NCBI GenBank assembly: GCA_021404525.1
Contig: JAAWWE010000004.1
Location: forward strand, 186,001-250,000
Reading direction: 5' to 3'
Source of the DNA: Rhodobiaceae bacterium
GTDB taxonomy: Bacteria; Pseudomonadota; Alphaproteobacteria; Parvibaculales; Parvibaculaceae
Length of the DNA: 64,000 nt
Below the pieces are notes generated by a model. It saw only the letters and a program-made list of their open reading frames with translations. It was not told where the DNA came from and searched no databases. Every line of letters begins with the position of its first letter. Position 1 is the first letter of the stretch. Below are positions 8,534 through 16,415 of the stretch, in pieces. Position numbers and translations under genes: made by a program.

Positions 8534-9139
8534 ATGGATAAGTTCAAAAAAGTAGATGGCGTTGCCGCCCCCCTGCCGATCCTGAACGTCGACACGGACA
8601 TGATCATTCCAAAGCAGTTTCTGAAAACCATTAAGCGGACGGGTTTGGGCAAGAACCTGTTTGATGAAATGCGGTTCACAAAAGAGGGCGAAGAGATTCC
8701 AGACTTTGTGCTGAACAAGCCTCAGTATCGAAACGCTGAGATTTTGGTTGCCGGCGACAATTTTGGGTGTGGGTCGTCACGTGAACATGCGCCCTGGGCG
8801 ATTGCTGACTTTGGCATCAAGGTGATCATCTCCACCTCGTTCGCGGATATTTTTTACAATAACTGCTTCAAGAACGGCATCCTGCCTATCAAGCTTTCAC
8901 AGGGCGACGTGGACAAGCTGATGGATGATGCAGAGCGCGGCGCAAACGCCACCGTCTCTGTTGATCTGGAAGCCCAGGAGATCAAGGGCCCGGATGGTGG
9001 CACGATCTCTTTCGACATTGACCCTTTCCGCAAGCATTGCCTGCTGGAAGGTTTGGATGATGTGGGTCTCACGCTTCAGAAGGAAGAGAAGATCACATCG
9101 TTTGAAAAGACACGCGCGAGCGAGCAACCCTGGCTCTGA
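8534..9139 (+). CDS. leuD: 3-isopropylmalate dehydratase small subunit
   Basis: The 201-residue partner of LeuC carries the swivelling domain: [15 protein letters not shown] near the N-terminus and the substrate-loop signature [23 protein letters not shown] at 8521-8527 precedes ATG 8534. It ends the leuCD unit, with a terminator 29 bp downstream. Confidence 0.97.
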   Translation: MDKFKKVDGVAAPLPILNVDTDMIIPKQFLKTIKRTGLGKNLFDEMRFTKEGEEIPDFVLNKPQYRNAEILVAGDNFGCGSSREHAPWAIADFGIKVIISTSFADIFYNNCFKNGILPIKLSQGDVDKLMDDAERGANATVSVDLEAQEIKGPDGGTISFDIDPFRKHCLLEGLDDVGLTLQKEEKITSFEKTRASEQPWL

Positions 9140-9167
9140 GCTTTCGCTTCTTTAAGAGAACACATTG

Positions 9168-9199
9168 ATCCCCGGTGGCTCACGCTCCCGGGGATTTTT
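9168..9199 (+). terminator. Terminator after leuD
   Basis: ATCCCCGG (9168-9175) pairs with CCGGGGAT (9188-9195), followed by TTTTT. Its 3' arm is also the beginning of the 88-bp direct repeat that precedes two lipoprotein genes; the second repeat copy keeps the GGGGA but not the 5' arm. Confidence 0.8.
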
Positions 9200-9277
9200 C
9201 TTGCCTGAAACCAGTATCTCTGCACACTTGCTGAAACAATTGTTTCTCAGGGGGTGAGTATGCGTATTGGTGGTTTG
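9190..9277 (+). repeat. Direct repeat copy 1 (promoter/RBS/signal-peptide start of a lipoprotein gene)
   Basis: An 88-bp segment matches 9862-9949 at 86 of 88 positions with no indel (offset exactly 672 bp). It spans the upstream region, the Shine-Dalgarno AGGGGGTGAG and the first six codons. It includes a perfect 14-bp palindrome GAAACAATTGTTTC (9233-9246) ending just before the Shine-Dalgarno. Confidence 0.95.
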
Positions 9278-9802
9278 TTCGGCACGGTGTTGATCTGCAT
9301 GGGTTTGGCAGCGTGTTCGACACAGGATTTAGCTGAGCGAAGAACAAAGGGAGCTCAGTTGACCCCCTATAACGAGGCGTACAATGTTTGGGGGACCCCG
9401 ATCGTAAGAGACGACCGTGTCGACGCCAATAGTATTGAAATCGAGGTCACTGGTCTTTCGCTTATGAGCGCTCAGCGAGCGGCCAAACTTGCGCGCTTTC
9501 ATGCAGCAATCGTTGGGCGCCAAGATGGTCGCTCGCATTTCGCTCTCGGCGATGGGAATGTGAAAATCGTTTGCAGCTCCAGCGGATCACGTACACAACT
9601 AGATGTTGTTGCAACCTATGGTTTGCCAGAAGCACTCGTGGGTAAGGCTTACAAGGTTGACGCTGTAATTGCGGAACTTGAGAATGAAATGCGAAATCCG
9701 CAGACAACGCATCAAGATCGTCAGCGGATTTTTCTAGCTAACCAAATGTCATGCTCGAGCAAGCGATTGATTGCGCCAGAGAGCGTCAATTTGGGCTCTT
9801 AG
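9260..9802 (+). CDS. CC0125/CC1285-type lipoprotein, paralogue 1
   Basis: A 180-residue lipoprotein with signal MRIGGLFGTVLICMGLAAC (lipobox LAAC, Cys19). The body follows the pattern of the alphaproteobacterial CC0125/CC1285 lipoprotein family: a strand-rich segment ending EVTGLSLMSAQRAAKLARFH, then AAIVGRQDGRSHFALGDG. The C-terminus carries DRQRIFLANQMSC, shared with the two following genes. Function is unknown; it is probably anchored in the outer membrane facing the periplasm. ATG 9260 is used because AGGGGGTGAG lies immediately before it. Compared with paralogue 2 its N-terminal half is more diverged than its upstream region. Confidence 0.75.
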   Translation: MRIGGLFGTVLICMGLAACSTQDLAERRTKGAQLTPYNEAYNVWGTPIVRDDRVDANSIEIEVTGLSLMSAQRAAKLARFHAAIVGRQDGRSHFALGDGNVKIVCSSSGSRTQLDVVATYGLPEALVGKAYKVDAVIAELENEMRNPQTTHQDRQRIFLANQMSCSSKRLIAPESVNLGS

Positions 9803-9861
9803 CCAGAGGTCCAGCACCTCAGTTTTTATGAAAAGTGGCTCTGACAATGGCGTTTGGTATC

Positions 9862-9949
9862 GGGGAATTTTCTTGCCTGAAACCAGCATCTCTGCACACT
9901 TGCTGAAACAATTGTTTCTCAGGGGGTGAGTATGCGTATTGGTGGTTTG
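9862..9949 (+). repeat. Direct repeat copy 2 (upstream region of second lipoprotein gene)
   Basis: Differs from 9190-9277 at only two positions (T/A after GGGGA and T/C in CCAGYATC). It contains the same GAAACAATTGTTTC palindrome, the same Shine-Dalgarno and the same first six codons. The identity stops abruptly inside the signal peptide, while the rest of the two genes is well diverged. Confidence 0.95.
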
Positions 9950-10534
9950 ATTGCGTTGGTGTTGATGGGCGTGAGCTTGGCGGCGTGCACTATCCAAGAC
10001 AAAGCAGAGGTTGCTGCGGATTTCTATAAGCCGACAGGCTATACGGAGCGAGCTTGGCTTATTGGAAAGCCCGGCTATGGAGACGAGGAGATTGATACGG
10101 ACACCCAAGAGATCTGGTTCGTAGGAAATTCGGTGACCAGCCGAGACCGCGCGAAGGATATGGTTGTGTATCACTCAGCAATGGTAGGGCGTCAACGAGG
10201 CGCGACACATTTTGTGCTGTCCGATATCAAGTTCACGACGACGTGTATTCAGCCTCAAACATACGAATCGACGGTTCGGGCGACGACTGAAGCGACATAC
10301 GTTTCAGAGCGACCGGGTGCATTCGAAGTCGAGTCAGTGTTGAGAATGTTAGAAGCCAAAGTATTAAGGTCAACGTCCACGTCGCAGGAACGCCAGAAGA
10401 TCTTTCTTGCCAATCAGGCGTCTTGTTACAATCAGCGCGCGGTAAGACCTGAACAGGTTCGAACCAACCTGGAACTTGAGGCGGAATCTCAAACGGGAAA
10501 GACTGAAAGTGAAAAGACAGGTAAAAGCAACTAG
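9932..10534 (+). CDS. CC0125/CC1285-type lipoprotein, paralogue 2
   Basis: A 200-residue lipoprotein with lipobox LAAC (Cys19). It is the closest of the three to the CC0125/CC1285 family pattern: YKPTGYTERAWLIGKPGYGD, then EIDTDTQEIWFVGNSVTSRD and a helix VYHSAMVGRQRGATHFVLSD. It shares the ERQKIFLANQASC element near the C-terminus and ends in a Lys/Glu/Thr-rich tail. The family has no established function. The preceding 130-bp spacer repeats the regulatory region of paralogue 1, so the two are probably co-regulated. Confidence 0.8.
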   Translation: MRIGGLIALVLMGVSLAACTIQDKAEVAADFYKPTGYTERAWLIGKPGYGDEEIDTDTQEIWFVGNSVTSRDRAKDMVVYHSAMVGRQRGATHFVLSDIKFTTTCIQPQTYESTVRATTEATYVSERPGAFEVESVLRMLEAKVLRSTSTSQERQKIFLANQASCYNQRAVRPEQVRTNLELEAESQTGKTESEKTGKSN

Positions 10535-10567
10535 GCGATGGCGCTCGACAACCGAGCGTGTACGGTT

Positions 10568-10609
10568 CAGCAAGATTGTTTACAACAATCAGCCTATTTG
10601 ATCTTGCTG
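10568..10609. repeat. Inverted repeat between lipoprotein genes 2 and 3
   Basis: CAGCAAGAT (10568-10576) pairs with ATCTTGCTG (10601-10609); inside it TTGTT and AACAA flank TAC (10576-10588). No T-run follows, so an RNA processing site or weak attenuator is as likely as a terminator. Confidence 0.4.
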
Positions 10610-10676
10610 GGGACCGGGCTCCTTAGAAAACAATCTAGGCGGCTTGCTCTCTATGCATCTGGCAATTGGGGATTCG

Positions 10677-11249
10677 ATGTTCTTTAAAGTTTCTGCGCTC
10701 GTAGTAATGGCCCTTGTGCTGATCAGTTGCGGGACGCCTCAAGAGCGTTTGGCTAGCCACGTCGAAAGCCAGAAACCGCGTGTCTACGGCGCTTCCGGCA
10801 TCATTCGTGATACCCTGTGGCATGGTGATGATCTTCTTGATGATGGAACCTATGAAATCGTCGGAGCTGGTTGGACGGTTAACGAGCAGGCTTACACCAT
10901 TGACATGGCTTTCATGCATGCCGTTGAGCTGGGCAGAAAGCTAGGCGCAGAACGCATGTCGGTTGTAAGACATCGCCTGCGTATGATGTGCGGCTCCTAT
11001 GGTGCTTCGGGGATTCCTACAGCATTCATCGTTGTCGATTTTGAGAAGAGCGGCGTTCCCATGAAGCCTGGAAAGATCGTCTCGCTTGCGGGTTTGGAGG
11101 CTAAGCTTGCTCCTTCCTTCGCGAGCCCCCCTCCCAACGACATTGAGACCAAACAGCGGATATTCCTTGAAAATCAGCGATCCGCTTGTCCGCGGGATGG
11201 TGATCGTTCGCACCCCAGGTTTGATGAACTGACAGACGCTGCTCTTTAG
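10677..11249 (+). CDS. CC0125/CC1285-like lipoprotein, paralogue 3 (divergent)
   Basis: A 190-residue lipoprotein with signal MFFKVSALVVMALVLISC (lipobox LISC, Cys18). The core DDGTYEIVGAGWTVNEQAYT followed by a helix FMHAVELGRKLGAERMSVV, and the C-terminal KQRIFLENQRSACP, align with the two upstream paralogues, so this is the third member of a tandem array. It does not carry the 88-bp upstream repeat. GGGGA at 10668-10672 supports ATG 10677 rather than the upstream in-frame start at 10644. Function unknown. Confidence 0.7.
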   Translation: MFFKVSALVVMALVLISCGTPQERLASHVESQKPRVYGASGIIRDTLWHGDDLLDDGTYEIVGAGWTVNEQAYTIDMAFMHAVELGRKLGAERMSVVRHRLRMMCGSYGASGIPTAFIVVDFEKSGVPMKPGKIVSLAGLEAKLAPSFASPPPNDIETKQRIFLENQRSACPRDGDRSHPRFDELTDAAL

Positions 11250-11368
11250 GACCTGTGCGCGTTGCCAAGGCCAGACACCGGAGGTTTTGGCTTTAACGTG
11301 TGCAGCTGGCTTACGCGGCGGGGTGTGACCCGCTACGCTGAACCCTGCTCGTGGCATAGGAGGTCTTT

Positions 11369-11656
11369 ATGGAACTCGACGCAAAGTTGATCGCAACGAT
11401 CGCTGCCTCAGCGCTTGCGCTGATGATGGGATGGTTTGGCCTGCGCATTATGGCCGAGCGGATCAAAGCCAAGGGCCTTGGGCCGTACAATCTGCAAGGG
11501 CTGGGCCTGGTGCTCTTGCTGCCCACGATCTTGATGCTGCTGGTGGTAAGCAATGAAATGCCGACTGAGGTGATCGCGACTCTTCTGGGTGGTGTGGCGG
11601 GGTACATTTTCGGTCGGGGGGACGACAAGCCGCCGCGGCCTAAGGACCCACAATAG
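11369..11656 (+). CDS. Small two-TM membrane protein, unknown function
   Basis: A 95-residue protein with two predicted membrane helices (about residues 7-28 and 43-62), a possible third hydrophobic stretch near 67-81 (ATLLGGVAGYIFG) and a charged, proline-rich tail DDKPPRPKDPQ. An AGGAGG sits at 11359-11364, giving a strong start at 11369. I do not recognise the family. It lies between the lipoprotein array and leuB on the same strand. Confidence 0.65.
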   Translation: MELDAKLIATIAASALALMMGWFGLRIMAERIKAKGLGPYNLQGLGLVLLLPTILMLLVVSNEMPTEVIATLLGGVAGYIFGRGDDKPPRPKDPQ

Positions 11657-11852
11657 GCAATCACGCCTAATTCAGTCGGACGTGTGGGGATTCTGGGCGC
11701 TCGAGGGTGACATTCAACCTAAAACCCGCTAAGACGCTCGCAAATTCCGCATTTGATGAGGCATGAGACCCTCCGCGCTCGATACTGGATTGAGCGGCGA
11801 TAGGCCATTGAGCCCCACAAATGCCAGTAATTTCAAAAGGTTAGTGGTTCGG

Positions 11853-12959
11853 ATGAGCAGAAATATTCTCATAGTTGCCGGTGACGGCATTGGCCCTGAG
11901 GTAATGGGCGAAGTTGAGCGCGTTATTGCCTGGTTCAATGAAAACCGGGGCTTTGATGGCGTCGTTGAGAATGAGCTCGTGGGTGGCTCCTGTTATGACG
12001 CTCATGGCGTTGCGGTGACAGACGAGACGGTCGAGAAGGCGAAGGCCGCTGATGCTGTGATGCTTGGCGCTGTGGGTGGCCCTAAATGGGATGATGTGCC
12101 GTTTGAGGTGCGCCCGGAAGCAGGGCTGTTGCGTTTGCGGAAGGATTTGGGCCTGTTCGCAAACCTGCGGCCTGCCATCTGTTTCCCGGCCCTCGCGGAA
12201 GCTTCTTCGCTCAAGACAGAGCTCGTTCAGGGCCTCGACATCATGATCGTGCGGGAGCTCACCGGCGGTGTCTATTTCGGTGAGCCTAAGGGCATTGATG
12301 ATCTGCCAAATGGCGAGCGCCGTGGCTATGACATGCAGGTCTATGACACCCACGAAATTCAGCGCATTGGCCGGGTCGCATTCGATCTCGCGAAGAAGCG
12401 CGACAATCGCGTCATGTCTGTTGAGAAGCGGAACGTCATGCAGTCAGGTCTCTTCTGGTACCAGGAGATGGTGAAGCTTGGTGCGGAAGAGTTCCCGGAT
12501 GTGAAGCTTGAGCACATGCTCGCAGACAATTGCGGCATGCAGCTCGTGAAAAATCCGAAGCAGTTCGACGTGATCGTTACAGACAATCTGTTTGGTGACA
12601 TGTTGTCTGATGTGGCGGCAATGCTCACCGGATCGCTCGGCATGTTGCCGTCGGCTTCGCTTGGTGCGAAGGATGAAAATGGCAAAGCGTGCGCCATGTA
12701 CGAACCAGTACACGGAAGCGCACCGGACATTTCAGGCCAGGGCCTTGCAAACCCGATCGCGACGGTTCTCTCGTTCGCGATGGCACTTCGTTACACGTTC
12801 GATCTCGGCGCTGATGCGGATCTGCTGGAAGGCGCTGTGGAAGATGTGCTCGCTGACGGCTTGCGCACGGGCGACATTATGCAGCCGGGCATGAAACAGG
12901 TTGGCACCGTGGAGATGGGCGATGCAATTCTTGCCGCGCTCACCAAACGGACAAGCTAG
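11853..12959 (+). CDS. leuB: 3-isopropylmalate dehydrogenase
   Basis: The 368-residue NAD-dependent decarboxylating dehydrogenase makes 2-oxoisocaproate precursor in leucine synthesis. Visible: [16 protein letters not shown] at the N-terminus, [17 protein letters not shown] with substrate-binding arginines, [14 protein letters not shown], and [20 protein letters not shown] with metal-binding aspartates. ATG 11853 is the family start; the in-frame extension to 11763 has no counterpart. It is 2.7 kb from leuCD, separated by four unrelated small genes. Confidence 0.97.
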   Translation: MSRNILIVAGDGIGPEVMGEVERVIAWFNENRGFDGVVENELVGGSCYDAHGVAVTDETVEKAKAADAVMLGAVGGPKWDDVPFEVRPEAGLLRLRKDLGLFANLRPAICFPALAEASSLKTELVQGLDIMIVRELTGGVYFGEPKGIDDLPNGERRGYDMQVYDTHEIQRIGRVAFDLAKKRDNRVMSVEKRNVMQSGLFWYQEMVKLGAEEFPDVKLEHMLADNCGMQLVKNPKQFDVIVTDNLFGDMLSDVAAMLTGSLGMLPSASLGAKDENGKACAMYEPVHGSAPDISGQGLANPIATVLSFAMALRYTFDLGADADLLEGAVEDVLADGLRTGDIMQPGMKQVGTVEMGDAILAALTKRTS

Positions 12960-12989
12960 AAGATTTAACCGACCACCTGTTGCCCGGAC

Positions 12990-13010
12990 ATGACCGCATC
13001 AGGCGGTCAT
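12990..13010. repeat. Hairpin between leuB and asd
   Basis: ATGACCG (12990-12996) and CGGTCAT (13004-13010) form a perfect 7-bp stem with a 7-nt loop. There is no T-run, so it is more likely an intercistronic mRNA hairpin or leader element than a terminator. Confidence 0.35.
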
Positions 13011-13065
13011 CCGAAGAAGAGACCTCGCGCTCATGCAGAGGCGGGATTGCTCAAGGAGAGATAAG

Positions 13066-14091
13066 ATGGGTTTAAAAATCGCCATCGTTGGGGCCACAGG
13101 AAATGTGGGCCATGAATTGCTGAACATTCTGGACGAGCGGGACTTCCCGGCGACTGAAGTGGTGGCGCTTGCGTCGCGTCGCAGCCAGGGCAAAGAAGTC
13201 TCCTTCGGTGATCGAACTTTGAAATGCCAGGCGCTTGAGAATTATGATTTCACAGGCACCGATATCTGCCTGATGTCAGCTGGCGGCACGGTCTCTGGCG
13301 AATGGTCGCCGAAGATTGCCGCCAAAGGCTGTGTGGTGATCGACAATTCGTCCAAGTGGCGGACCGATCCGGACGTGCCGCTCATCGTGCCTGAAGTGAA
13401 CCCGCAAGATGTTGACCTCTTCTCGAAGAAGAACATCATCGCAAACCCTAACTGCTCAACCATGCAGTTGATGGTGGCATTGAAGCCTCTGCACGATGCA
13501 GCAAAGATCAAGCGCATTGTGGTGTCCACCTACCAGTCCGTTTCCGGCACGGGTAAGGCGGCGATGGATGAGCTCTTCAATCAGACGCGCGCTATTTTTG
13601 TGAATGATCCGATTGAGAAGGAAGTCTATCCAGCGCAAATCGCGTTTAACGTGATCCCCCATGGTGGCGACTTCATGGAAGATGGCGGCACGACCGAAGA
13701 ATGGAAGATGATCGTCGAGACCAAAAAGATCCTGGATCCCAAGATCAAGGTCTCTGTGACATGTGTGCGTGTGCCTGTGTTTGTCGGCCATTCCGAGGCG
13801 GTGAACATCGAGTTCGAAAACGAAATCGATGACGATCAGGCGCGGGAGCTTCTGCGGGAAGCACCGGGCATTCTCGTGATCGATAAGCGCGAAGATGGCG
13901 GCTATATCACGCCGGTTGATTGCGTTGGCGACTATGCAACTTTTGTCAGCCGCATTCGTGTTGATCCGACACTGGAGAATGGTCTCAGCCTTTGGTGCGT
14001 CTCTGACAATCTGCGTAAAGGGGCGGCGCTCAATGCCATCCAGATTGCGGAGCTTCTGCTTGAGCGCGGACTGGTCAAAAAAGCGGCATAG
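13066..14091 (+). CDS. asd: Aspartate-semialdehyde dehydrogenase
   Basis: The 341-residue NADPH-dependent enzyme reduces aspartyl phosphate to aspartate semialdehyde, the branch point to Lys, Thr and Met. Evidence: GATGNVGHELLNIL nucleotide-binding start, catalytic Cys130 in ANPNCSTMQ, STYQSVSGTG, and the substrate His segment RVPVFVGHSEAVNIE. AAGGAGAG upstream of ATG 13066 fixes the start. leuB-asd adjacency is common in alphaproteobacteria. Confidence 0.97.
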   Translation: MGLKIAIVGATGNVGHELLNILDERDFPATEVVALASRRSQGKEVSFGDRTLKCQALENYDFTGTDICLMSAGGTVSGEWSPKIAAKGCVVIDNSSKWRTDPDVPLIVPEVNPQDVDLFSKKNIIANPNCSTMQLMVALKPLHDAAKIKRIVVSTYQSVSGTGKAAMDELFNQTRAIFVNDPIEKEVYPAQIAFNVIPHGGDFMEDGGTTEEWKMIVETKKILDPKIKVSVTCVRVPVFVGHSEAVNIEFENEIDDDQARELLREAPGILVIDKREDGGYITPVDCVGDYATFVSRIRVDPTLENGLSLWCVSDNLRKGAALNAIQIAELLLERGLVKKAA

Positions 14092-14114
14092 CGCTTAAAG
14101 TGAATTCACTCGTT

Positions 14115-14148
14115 AGGGCTCTGGCAAGAAACGGTCGGAGCCCTTTTT
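14115..14148 (+). terminator. Terminator after asd
   Basis: AGGGCTC (14115-14121) pairs with GAGCCCT (14138-14144), followed by a T-run to 14148. Confidence 0.85.
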
Positions 14149-14282
14149 GTTTTCTGTGTTTGCATCGCAACAATCCAGCAAATTGAGACCTTCATTTTCG
14201 CGCCTTTAACGCTTCGAAGGTGATCCTCCCCTTGAGTTTCGCGACAACGCTCATGGCGTTCTGAGTTTCTTGAGGGTCGAGT

Positions 14283-16415
14283 ATGCCACTAACAATTGAT
14301 GCTGGATGGGTTGTTATCTGCACCGTTCTTGTTTTGCTGATGCAGGCTGGGTTCATCTGCCTGGAGACAGGTCTCGTCCGCGCGAAAAACTCGATCAATG
14401 TAGCGCTTAAAAACATCAGCGACTTCTGTATCGCAAGCCTTCTCTTCTGGGCGGTTGGTTTCGGGCTCATGTTCGGGGCATCGGATGGTGGCCTTGTCGG
14501 CGGAAGTGGCTTTTTCCCGAGTGTTGGCTTGAACGCGACTGAGAATGATGTCTGGTTGATCGCTTTCTTCTTCTTCCAGCTTGCCTTTTGCAGCACTGCC
14601 GTGACGATCTTCTCTGGCGCCGTTGCAGAGCGCATGTCCTTTCGCAGCTTTATCATTGCCTCAGTTCTGTTGGCGGCGATCATCTACCCGGTGACCGGTC
14701 ATTGGGCATGGGCAAGCCTTCTTAATACAGAGACGGAAGGGTGGCTGGAGGCGCTTGGCTTCATCGATTTTGCTGGCTCCACCGTCGTGCATTCCGTCGG
14801 TGGGTGGGTGGCGCTTGCGGCCGTGTTGGTGCTCGGCCCACGGCTTGGTCGTTTCGGTCCTGAGGGCCGCGAGATTGAGCCGCATAATATGCCGATGGCG
14901 GCGCTCGGCATGTTTCTCATTTTTATCGGTTGGTTTGGGTTTAACGGGGGGTCGACCCTTGCCTTTGATGGGTCTGTACCTCTTGTCCTCGTCAACACGC
15001 TCCTTGCCGCTGCCGCCGGGGGCGGTGCAGCAATCCTGCTTACTTGGCTCAAGCATGGCCGGCCGCACCCCAATGCGGTGCTCAACGGTGTTCTTGCAGG
15101 ACTGGTCGCGATCACCGCGTCAGCGAACATGGTGACTGTCTCTGATGCAGTATTGATCGGCGCAATTGGCGGAGTCGTTTGCTTTGCCGCAACTGTTCAG
15201 CTTGAAATCTGGGAAGTTGATGACGCTGTTGGCGCAGTGCCGGTTCATCTCGCTGCCGGTATCTGGGGGACCATCGCGGTCAGCCTTTTTGCGGATGTTT
15301 CTCTTTTTGGCGCCGGCGTTGGACGGACAGAGCAGCTCGGCATTCAGTTGTTGGGCGTGGCTGCGATAGGGGCATATGCGTTTGGTGTTTCCTTTACCAT
15401 TCTCGCCTTTGTCGATGCATTTGTGCCGTTGCGTGTCAGTTCGCGCGCTGAGCGAGAAGGGCTCAATGTCTCAGAGCATGGTGCGAATTCAGCGCTTCTC
15501 AGTCTGTTGAATGTGATGGAAGACCAAAGCCGTCGAGGGGATTTTTCTAACCATGTGCCGGTTGAAAACTTCACGGAAGCTGGGGAAATTGCCGTGCGAT
15601 ATAACAAAGTTCTCGACCGCTTTACGCAGCAAGTGCTGGCGAATGATACTGCTATTGCCCAAGTTATTGACGCACGCGACAAGGCGGAACTCGCCAATGC
15701 CTCTAAGTCTGAGTTTTTGGCAAACATGAGTCATGAGCTTCGGACGCCGCTCAATGCCATCATTGGGTTTTCAGAGATCATCAATAAGGAACTTTTCGGG
15801 CCGCTCAATAACGATCAATACAAAGAATATGTCGATGACATTCACAGCTCCAGCAGACACCTATTGAGCTTGATCAACGATATTCTGGACCTCTCAAAGA
15901 TTGAGGCGAACCGGTTTGAACTGGACGAAGACGAGTTGGATCTTGGAAGTCTTTTTGATTCCTGTGCGTCAATGATCCGTCACCGGGCTGAGGAAGAACT
16001 GATTGCCTTTGAGGTTTCGGTTGCTCCCGGTGTTCCTATGGTTATTGCTGATAAGCGCGCCATGCGGCAAATGGTGCTCAACCTTGTGTCGAATGCTGTC
16101 AAGTTTACTCCAGAGAACGGGACGGTGCGTCTGTCAGCGTTTGTTGAGCCGGATGGACGTGTGGCTCTTCAGGTGAGCGACACCGGGATCGGCATTGCAA
16201 AAGACGATATGTCAAAAGCGCTTGAACCCTTCAGGCAGATTTCGACGGATGAGACCGTTTATTCCGCGGAGGGTACTGGTCTTGGGCTCCCTCTAACGGT
16301 TGCCCTTGCGCGCCTTCACGATGCGACCTTTGTGATTAACTCCGCTCCCGGGGAAGGGACAACAATCACGTTGCGCCTGCCGCATGATCGACTTGTGCGG
16401 CCTGTTGCGGCGTGA
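14283..16415 (+). CDS. Ammonium transporter-histidine kinase fusion (Amt-HK sensor)
   Basis: A 710-residue fusion. Residues 1-400 are a full Amt/MEP/Rh channel: [18 protein letters not shown], Asp162 and His170 in [18 protein letters not shown], and the second pore His322 in [14 protein letters not shown], ending in the Amt signature LNVSEHG. A short linker with [20 protein letters not shown] leads to a dimerisation/phosphoacceptor domain (His484 in [14 protein letters not shown]) and an HATPase domain with NAVKF, DTGIGI and GTGLGL boxes. No receiver or PAS is present. Both pore histidines are intact, so ammonium may be conducted as well as sensed; fused Amt-kinases (for example Kuenenia Amt5) act as ammonium sensors. 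The cognate response regulator is not adjacent. Its 3' end overlaps the convergent kinase gene by 50 bp. Confidence 0.93.
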   Translation: MPLTIDAGWVVICTVLVLLMQAGFICLETGLVRAKNSINVALKNISDFCIASLLFWAVGFGLMFGASDGGLVGGSGFFPSVGLNATENDVWLIAFFFFQLAFCSTAVTIFSGAVAERMSFRSFIIASVLLAAIIYPVTGHWAWASLLNTETEGWLEALGFIDFAGSTVVHSVGGWVALAAVLVLGPRLGRFGPEGREIEPHNMPMAALGMFLIFIGWFGFNGGSTLAFDGSVPLVLVNTLLAAAAGGGAAILLTWLKHGRPHPNAVLNGVLAGLVAITASANMVTVSDAVLIGAIGGVVCFAATVQLEIWEVDDAVGAVPVHLAAGIWGTIAVSLFADVSLFGAGVGRTEQLGIQLLGVAAIGAYAFGVSFTILAFVDAFVPLRVSSRAEREGLNVSEHGANSALLSLLNVMEDQSRRGDFSNHVPVENFTEAGEIAVRYNKVLDRFTQQVLANDTAIAQVIDARDKAELANASKSEFLANMSHELRTPLNAIIGFSEIINKELFGPLNNDQYKEYVDDIHSSSRHLLSLINDILDLSKIEANRFELDEDELDLGSLFDSCASMIRHRAEEELIAFEVSVAPGVPMVIADKRAMRQMVLNLVSNAVKFTPENGTVRLSAFVEPDGRVALQVSDTGIGIAKDDMSKALEPFRQISTDETVYSAEGTGLGLPLTVALARLHDATFVINSAPGEGTTITLRLPHDRLVRPVAA

